From the NCBI GenBank assembly GCA_964617665.1, contig CAZUAH010000531.1, positions 1-9,579 of the forward strand: a stretch of DNA of 9,579 nt. Direction: 5' to 3'. Below are positions 4,787 to 9,579 of this stretch, in pieces. Every line of letters begins with the position of its first letter. Position 1 is the first letter of the stretch. Below the pieces are notes generated by a model. The model made no database searches, was not told where the DNA came from, and saw only the letters and a program-made list of their open reading frames with translations. The position numbers and the translations under genes were made by a program. The stretch is from JADHUC01 sp964617665 (GTDB lineage Bacteria > Planctomycetota > Planctomycetia > Pirellulales > Pirellulaceae).

Positions 4787-7468
4787 ATGAAAACGCTCTG
4801 CCGGACTCTTCTGTTGGCTGCTCTATTCGTCCTTTTCGGCACCACAGGCAATGCCGCTCAGCCACTACCTCGCACAGCCCCGTTGAACCTTCCAAGAGAC
4901 GATGCTGTCGTTCACTCAAGACACCTGCGCCAGGTGACCGAGTACTTCCAACGGAGAATCGAAGAGGCGCGAGAGCTTCGTCACGATGCGTGGGATCCGG
5001 ACCATACTTCGATCGAGAGTTATGAGAAGTCGATCGAGCATCACAGGGCGAGTTGCCGAAGGATGCTCGGCTTAGTTGACGCCAAGGCCGCGGTTGCCGA
5101 CGCCGAAACCGTGCAACTCGCTGAGTCGAGAGACTGTCGCGTGGAACGGAACACCATCCCGATGTTTGCGGGCTTGGCCACACGCGGTCTGCTGTTCTCG
5201 CCCAGACGCAAGACGCGGCATCCGGTTGTAATCGTTTGCGGTGACGCCGACAGCTGGCCCGAACGTCTCGCTGGCCTAGACGAGGATGCCACCGCGCCTG
5301 GATGGCTGACCGAACTGGTGGGCGACGGCGCCGTGGTTTACATTCCGCAGTCGATCGAACGGCTCAAGGACCATCCCTACTGCCAAACCACGAACAACAA
5401 GGATCGAAGAATGATCCTGTACCGGTTGGGGTATCCTGTCGGCCGTACGATGCCGGGGCTTGACGTTCAAGACGTGGTGGCGGCCGTTGAGTACCTCGGC
5501 AGTCGATCCGACGTGGATTCGGATCGCATCGGCATCATCGGGATCGGCCAAGGTGGAATGACGGCCCTTCATGCCGCTGCCGTCGACCGGAGGATCTCCG
5601 CTGCAGTTGTCGTCGACTACTTTCAGGTCCGCGACTGGTGCTGGAAGGAGCCGGTAGATCGGCGAATGTCGCGACGGCTGCTGAAGTTCGGTGATGCGAA
5701 ACTGGCCGCGCTTATCGCACCGCGACCGTTCTGGTGCGTCCACACGCCGGATTCAAGCATTGCGGAAGAGCAGGCCAAATCGGAAATCCTTCGGGCTGGC
5801 CGGATTTGCGGCCGCCAAAAGACATTTGGCCGAAGAATCTTGGTCACGCTTCGTCAGGGAGACGACAAGCTGGCCCAGTCCGTTTCACTTCTCGCCAGAC
5901 ATTTCAGACTGCCTGCCCGGCGAGACGCTGCGGCATGGCCCGAACTGAGCGTGACGTCAGATCAGGTCAACCATGTGAGGAACCGGCACTTTGAGGAACG
6001 TCTGAAGTACTTGCGGGGTCTGATCGCCGAAAGTGAAGCCAAACGCGAGGCAAAATGGGGCCTGACCAGTTCGCCACCTGCTGACTTCGAGCGAATCAAA
6101 ACCGAGATGCTCAAGGACTATCGGCGTCTGGTCGGCCACGTGCCAACCGTCGACTCGCCATTGAACCCGAAAACAGAACTGGCTCTGGCAACCGATAAGT
6201 ACAAGCTGTATCGGATTACACTGGATGTGACTCAGGGAGTCGAGGTCTACGGCAACCTGCTGATTCCGCGGAACATCCAAGGTCAAACGGCGGCGGTGAT
6301 CTGTCAGCATGGGCTCAGTGGGACGCCGGAAATGACCACTGGCCTGGGAATGACGAAAGACACGGCTTACCACGAGTTCGCTCGACACTTGGCCGAGCAG
6401 GGCTACGTCGTGTTCTCGCCATATCTGATGCAACGCCAGACAGCGGAGATTAACGTTTTGGCGCGCCAAGCCGACGCGGTCGGCATGATGCGCGTGGCAA
6501 TGCCGGTTGCCAAAACGCGACGAATCGTCGATTTCCTTGAAACTTTGCCCTTTGTCGACCCGAAACGGATCGGCTACTACGGCTTGTCCTACGGCGGATA
6601 CTCGGCCATTTGGATCTCGCCCCTCGAGCCGCGGCTGGCCGCGACAGTGATTTCCGGGCACTTCAACGACTGGCGCACCAAGATCACCAACGACACGCTG
6701 CGGACCAGCTATCTGTGGCACCCCGACGAAGATTTCTACAACTGGAACATCCTGCACCGATTTACGCATCCCGAACTGATTGCCATGATCGCTCCGCGCC
6801 CGGCTTGCGTCGAGTTCGCCGAAAATGATGGGATCACGACGCCCGAGTGGACAGCCTACGCCTGGAAACAGGTTGTGGCGTGGCGAGATCACTTCAGTCT
6901 TGCTGACCGAATCGTCCTGGACCATTTCGACGGTCGTCACGAAATCCACGCAGTAGGCGCGGTCGACTTCCTTGACCGTTTTCTGCGACCGTCCCGCACG
7001 GTTGGCCGGGACTACGATGCAGCCGCCGCCAGTCCCGTGCCTTTCGTCACTCATATTTTGGACTCGCGCTCGGAGACGAAGATCGGTGGCGAGTTTTGGA
7101 TTCCAGAGGGCGCGAAAGAACTGCGGGGCATGGCGATTAAGGTGTCACGGAAGGGCCAACCAGGGTCGCTGAATATACGTTTCGGCTCTCGGCCAGGAAG
7201 CAATGACATTGGCACGGCCAAGCTCGACGCGAATTCCGTCCAATCCGAGAAAGAAACCTGGCACGAATTACAGATCACTCCTCAACCAGTGCACGGTGGT
7301 GCCGTGGTATACTTCGAGATCGTGTGTGCTGATGGCGACAAACCGGTCGACCACTACGTGATCTACGGACCACGCCCCATCGGCGGCAAAGACTGGCCAG
7401 ATCGTTTTGCCTTGTCTTACCAAGTGCTTACAGACCGCCCGCAGGACGCGTTTCCCGGAAACTTGTGA
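4787..7468 (+). CDS. Exported tandem alpha/beta-hydrolase (acetyl xylan esterase-like), first unit catalytically dead
   Basis: This 893-residue protein starts with a Sec signal peptide (MKTLCRTLLLAALFVLF, probable cut near 24), so it is likely periplasmic. Two similar units follow, each a charged helical lead-in and then an alpha/beta-hydrolase. Unit 1 spans about 40-375. Its nucleophile elbow reads GIGQGG (252-257), so the catalytic serine is glycine (G254); after the matching APRPFWCVHT strand, RQGDDK replaces the expected GxH. Unit 2 spans about 390-735 and looks active: GLSYGG (599-604, S601), an acid at D681 (FAENDG) and H718 (DGRHEIH). It resembles acetyl xylan esterase / Abhydrolase_7-type proteins that remove acyl groups from polysaccharides. 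Residues 750-893 form a beta-rich tail without a name I can give, perhaps carbohydrate binding. The gene stands alone, with its own ribosome binding site and a gap on both sides. The exact substrate is unknown. Confidence 0.85.
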   Translation: MKTLCRTLLLAALFVLFGTTGNAAQPLPRTAPLNLPRDDAVVHSRHLRQVTEYFQRRIEEARELRHDAWDPDHTSIESYEKSIEHHRASCRRMLGLVDAKAAVADAETVQLAESRDCRVERNTIPMFAGLATRGLLFSPRRKTRHPVVIVCGDADSWPERLAGLDEDATAPGWLTELVGDGAVVYIPQSIERLKDHPYCQTTNNKDRRMILYRLGYPVGRTMPGLDVQDVVAAVEYLGSRSDVDSDRIGIIGIGQGGMTALHAAAVDRRISAAVVVDYFQVRDWCWKEPVDRRMSRRLLKFGDAKLAALIAPRPFWCVHTPDSSIAEEQAKSEILRAGRICGRQKTFGRRILVTLRQGDDKLAQSVSLLARHFRLPARRDAAAWPELSVTSDQVNHVRNRHFEERLKYLRGLIAESEAKREAKWGLTSSPPADFERIKTEMLKDYRRLVGHVPTVDSPLNPKTELALATDKYKLYRITLDVTQGVEVYGNLLIPRNIQGQTAAVICQHGLSGTPEMTTGLGMTKDTAYHEFARHLAEQGYVVFSPYLMQRQTAEINVLARQADAVGMMRVAMPVAKTRRIVDFLETLPFVDPKRIGYYGLSYGGYSAIWISPLEPRLAATVISGHFNDWRTKITNDTLRTSYLWHPDEDFYNWNILHRFTHPELIAMIAPRPACVEFAENDGITTPEWTAYAWKQVVAWRDHFSLADRIVLDHFDGRHEIHAVGAVDFLDRFLRPSRTVGRDYDAAAASPVPFVTHILDSRSETKIGGEFWIPEGAKELRGMAIKVSRKGQPGSLNIRFGSRPGSNDIGTAKLDANSVQSEKETWHELQITPQPVHGGAVVYFEIVCADGDKPVDHYVIYGPRPIGGKDWPDRFALSYQVLTDRPQDAFPGNL

Positions 7469-7491
7469 CTCTCCTCCAGCGTGTCTATACT
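7463..7491 (+). promoter_or_regulatory. Candidate sigma-70-type promoter for the propeller gene
   Basis: TTGTGA (7463-7468, 4 of 6 matches) and TATACT (7486-7491, 5 of 6 matches) are separated by 17 bases. The -35 box contains the stop codon of the hydrolase gene. If real, it gives a leader of about 200 bases before GTG 7701. The remaining spacer to 7687 shows no convincing hairpin, repeat or small gene; its short open frames do not look coding. Confidence 0.35.
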
Positions 7492-7687
7492 ACGTCTGTC
7501 TGACTCCGGGCGACAAGAGCCGTCTCCATAGCCACACATTCCGCAACCTCCAGACGTACAGAATCCTTCCGCCGGACATGAGGCCCGACGGTCCCATTGA
7601 CGTATACGCGGCGGATTAAGCCTACCGGACATCGTTTGGGCATCAGCCTTACCTACTTAGTTGCCAGAACCGAAGTTGTTGCACCTC

Positions 7688-7693
7688 AAGGAG
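7688..7693 (+). promoter_or_regulatory. Ribosome binding site deciding the GTG start at 7701
   Basis: AAGGAG sits 7 bases before GTG 7701. The ATG at 7696 is only 2 bases from it and reaches a stop after two codons, so GTG is the start. Confidence 0.8.
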
Positions 7694-7700
7694 AAATGAC

Positions 7701-8786
7701 GTGACCTATTCTCGACCGCTGACAAATCCTCACGCGTTACTGACGAGCCTGTTGATGTTCGGATTGGCAGGTGTAGGCGTCCTCCGAGCAGCCGAGCCAT
7801 CGAAACCCGTCTATGCGGAACCGAATGTAGCCGCTGCGTCACAACCCCAGCCGTATCCCAAGGTTACGTTATCGACCTGGTACGAAGTCGATCCGAATTG
7901 GCCGGAGCGGCCGACGGGAATATTGTGGGGCCGGACGCCGGGCATCGCCGTCGACAGCAAGGATCAGGTGTGGGTATTCACTCGGGCTGAACCGCCGGTC
8001 CAGATCTACTCGGCGGAAGGGCGATTCGTACACGCTTGGGGCGTCGGCTTGATCGGCACAAAAGAAACAGGGCTTGGTTCCCATCAGATTAAGATTGACA
8101 ACAAGGGCATGATCTGGCTGGCCGACGTAGCGGACCACGTGGTTCTGCAAGTGACACCGGACGGCAAAGTGCTGAAGACACTGGGCACTCGGGGCGAACC
8201 CGGCTGCGACGAAAAGCACTTAGACAAACCAACCGACATGGCGATCACGCCAGACGGCCAGGTGTTTGTCTCCGACGGCTACGGAAACGCCCGAATTGTC
8301 CATTTCGACGCCGACGGCAAATTCGTCAAGGCGTGGGGCAAGTTGGGCACTGGCCCGGGCGAATTCAGTCTTCCGCATGCGATCGTCGCGGACTCGAAAG
8401 GCAAGCTGTACGTGGCCGATCGCAACAACGCCCGCGTCCAGGTGTTCGACCAAGATGGCAAGTTCCTGGACCAATGGCAGAATCTGATCGTACCGTGGGG
8501 ACTATGCATTACGCCCAAAGATGAAATATGGGTATGCGGCTGCACGCCGATGCAGTGGCGCGAAACGGACAACACGCTCAGTTGCCCGCCGAAGGACCAG
8601 GTATTCATGAAGTTCGACACGTCAGGTAAGGCCCTGCAGATTTGGACCGTGCCCAAGGGCGAAGACGACGAGGAGCAGCCGGGCGAATTGAATTGGGTCC
8701 ACGGAATCGCTGTAGACTCCAAAGGCAATATCTACGCCACGGATATCATTGGCGAGCGAGCGCAGAAGTTCGTCAGGAAAAACTGA
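7701..8786 (+). CDS. Exported NHL beta-propeller, peptidyl-amidoglycolate lyase-like
   Basis: This 361-residue protein has a signal peptide (hydrophobic 12-28, probable cut near 31) and a series of NHL-type blades. Typical repeats are SHQIKIDNKGMIWLAD (127-142), KPTDMAITPDGQVFVSDGYG (176-195), LPHAIVADSKGKLYVADR (224-241) and VHGIAVDSKGNIYATD (333-348). The closest known enzyme family is peptidyl-alpha-hydroxyglycine alpha-amidating lyase (PAL), a zinc-dependent propeller that splits amidated peptides from glyoxylate. The positions recalled as its zinc histidines fall at H128, H226 and H334; the tyrosine in DGYGNAR is Y194 and the arginine in DRNNAR is R241. All are present, so a metal site is plausible. 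Bacterial relatives are usually uncharacterized, and other activities or a pure binding role are possible. The start is GTG with a strong ribosome binding site. The gene meets the next one tail to tail across 27 bases with no clear terminator. Confidence 0.87.
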   Translation: MTYSRPLTNPHALLTSLLMFGLAGVGVLRAAEPSKPVYAEPNVAAASQPQPYPKVTLSTWYEVDPNWPERPTGILWGRTPGIAVDSKDQVWVFTRAEPPVQIYSAEGRFVHAWGVGLIGTKETGLGSHQIKIDNKGMIWLADVADHVVLQVTPDGKVLKTLGTRGEPGCDEKHLDKPTDMAITPDGQVFVSDGYGNARIVHFDADGKFVKAWGKLGTGPGEFSLPHAIVADSKGKLYVADRNNARVQVFDQDGKFLDQWQNLIVPWGLCITPKDEIWVCGCTPMQWRETDNTLSCPPKDQVFMKFDTSGKALQIWTVPKGEDDEEQPGELNWVHGIAVDSKGNIYATDIIGERAQKFVRKN

Positions 8787-8813
8787 TTCGCGTTCGAAAG
8801 AAGTCGGCGAGTC

Positions 8814-9579
8814 TTACGCGCCAAGGAGCCGCTTCGCGTTTTCGTGTGTGATTGCGTTCTTTTGGGCCGCCGAGAGGACGGATTCGCGAAGCTTGAGTGT
8901 TGCGGATTCCAGGTTGAACAGCGGCAGGTGCGAGCCGAATAGTACTCGGTCCAAGGGCACGCTATCAAGGGATTTGGCGACGCCGCCGATTCCCTCGAGC
9001 GTCGCTATTTCGACGTAGATTTGGCCTGCGCTGACGAGGTCGGTCAGCGTTGAGCCGCGCACGGTCCGCGAACTGTTCAGCAACACGAGTCGCAAACGCG
9101 GGCGAGCCTTCATCAACTGGACAAGCGGTCCCACGTCAACGTCGGGGACCTGCATCAGTGGATGTTGCGTGCGTACATCCTCCATTCTCACGGCGAGTTG
9201 CACGATCAACTCTCGCTTCTCGGCAATCGTCAGCAGTTCGGCAAACGCCGCGTCGTCAAGCGTGTAGCCGTGGTAGTTGGGATGAAGGCGAATGCCCGGC
9301 ATGTGGTAGTCTTCGTGGCAGCGCCGGATGTCTTCGGGCCAGTCGGGCAGCTTGGGGTCGACCGAACCGAACGGAATCAGCAATTGCGGATTCACCCTGT
9401 TGCAGGTCTCAGCGAGGCGCGCGTTCACGCCGCCGATGTCTTTGTGCAGCAGGCCATCGAAGCTGCCGACCCATGCTTGCGTGACGCCCGTGGTTTGGAG
9501 TTTGTCGACCAGCCTTTCCGGTTGGTCGCAGGGCAATCGGCGGAACGGCCATCGTTCCAGATAGACGTTTACGTCCGTA
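8814..9579 (-). CDS. Amidohydrolase-2-like TIM-barrel protein, N-terminus outside window
   Basis: On the minus strand the frame runs from the right edge to a TAA (complement of 8814-8816), giving 254 visible residues. It begins TDVNVYLERWPFRRLP, which looks like the very first residues of the family, so only a few codons should be missing. The internal TTG at 9536 is not the start. Landmarks are SFDGLLHKD (39-47), PGIRLHPNYHGY (94-105), QLAVRMEDVRTQHP (127-140), VLFGSHLPLFNLES (212-225) and a final NAKRLLGA. Amidohydrolase-2 proteins are metal-dependent decarboxylases, lactonases or other hydrolases. The usual ligands are not seen here: the N-terminal HxH is replaced by NVY, the mid-barrel histidine position reads QLA, and the GSDxP aspartate is H217. 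I recall close planctomycete relatives with the same changes, so this is probably a subfamily trait rather than decay. Catalysis is uncertain. No signal peptide can be judged. Confidence 0.8.
   Translation of the reverse strand, partial: TDVNVYLERWPFRRLPCDQPERLVDKLQTTGVTQAWVGSFDGLLHKDIGGVNARLAETCNRVNPQLLIPFGSVDPKLPDWPEDIRRCHEDYHMPGIRLHPNYHGYTLDDAAFAELLTIAEKRELIVQLAVRMEDVRTQHPLMQVPDVDVGPLVQLMKARPRLRLVLLNSSRTVRGSTLTDLVSAGQIYVEIATLEGIGGVAKSLDSVPLDRVLFGSHLPLFNLESATLKLRESVLSAAQKNAITHENAKRLLGA

Noticed and set aside
5957..7054. 365-codon minus-strand open frame
   Set aside because: It lies entirely antisense to the second hydrolase unit, shows no recognisable domain, and the plus-strand frame has intact catalytic motifs.
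7407..7619. Small plus-strand open frame across the end of the hydrolase gene
   Set aside because: It starts inside the hydrolase gene in another frame, and has no domain, no signal and no ribosome binding site.
7696..7704. Two-codon frame ATG ACG TGA overlapping the propeller start
   Set aside because: The ATG is only 2 bases from the AAGGAG site, too close for initiation, and a two-codon leader is expected by chance.
8787..8813. Bidirectional terminator between the convergent genes
   Set aside because: The 27-base gap contains no stable hairpin followed by a T-run on either strand.

Overview
The window looks like a piece of a planctomycete chromosome, most likely from the Pirellulales or a close relative. 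Evidence: the C-terminal end of a DUF1559 protein; a Tat-exported Gfo/Idh/MocA oxidoreductase of the long type (about 460 aa) expanded in that phylum; three small membrane proteins with the N-terminal RRFxFSLxxLL signature seen in many planctomycete hypothetical proteins; and an inverted repeat whose translation reads GEAPAEP / GSAGASPS, a repeat common in planctomycete genomes. No database search was possible, so the taxonomy is inferred from pattern recognition.

Layout, left to right. 1-411: 3' end of a DUF1559 (pilin-like) gene. 412-544: spacer with a weak candidate promoter. 545-1672: enolase-superfamily enzyme of the muconate-lactonizing subgroup. 1712-1833: nested inverted repeat (REP-like). 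1861-3255: exported Gfo/Idh/MocA oxidoreductase. 3369-3782, 3779-4294 and 4291-4665: three small membrane proteins sharing the same N-terminal motif and joined by two 4-base ATGA stop/start overlaps. 4787-7468: large exported protein with two alpha/beta-hydrolase units, the first catalytically dead and the second intact, plus a C-terminal beta-rich region. 7469-7700: spacer with a candidate promoter overlapping the upstream stop codon. 7701-8786: exported NHL beta-propeller resembling peptidyl-amidoglycolate lyase. 8814-9579, minus strand: amidohydrolase-2-like protein running off the right edge, convergent with the propeller gene. No gap between genes exceeds about 230 bases. No tRNA, rRNA, CRISPR array or transposase gene was seen.

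Functionally, the enolase-superfamily enzyme, exported oxidoreductase, exported esterase, propeller lyase-like protein and amidohydrolase-like protein are the kind of enzymes planctomycetes carry for breaking down complex carbohydrates and their acid derivatives. They are not packed like one operon: spacers of 100-230 bases separate them, and the last gene is on the opposite strand. A shared pathway is therefore only an inference. The one tightly coupled unit is the three-gene FSLxxLL membrane-protein cassette, which is also the least understood part of the window and the best candidate for something undescribed. I do not see proof of a novel system.
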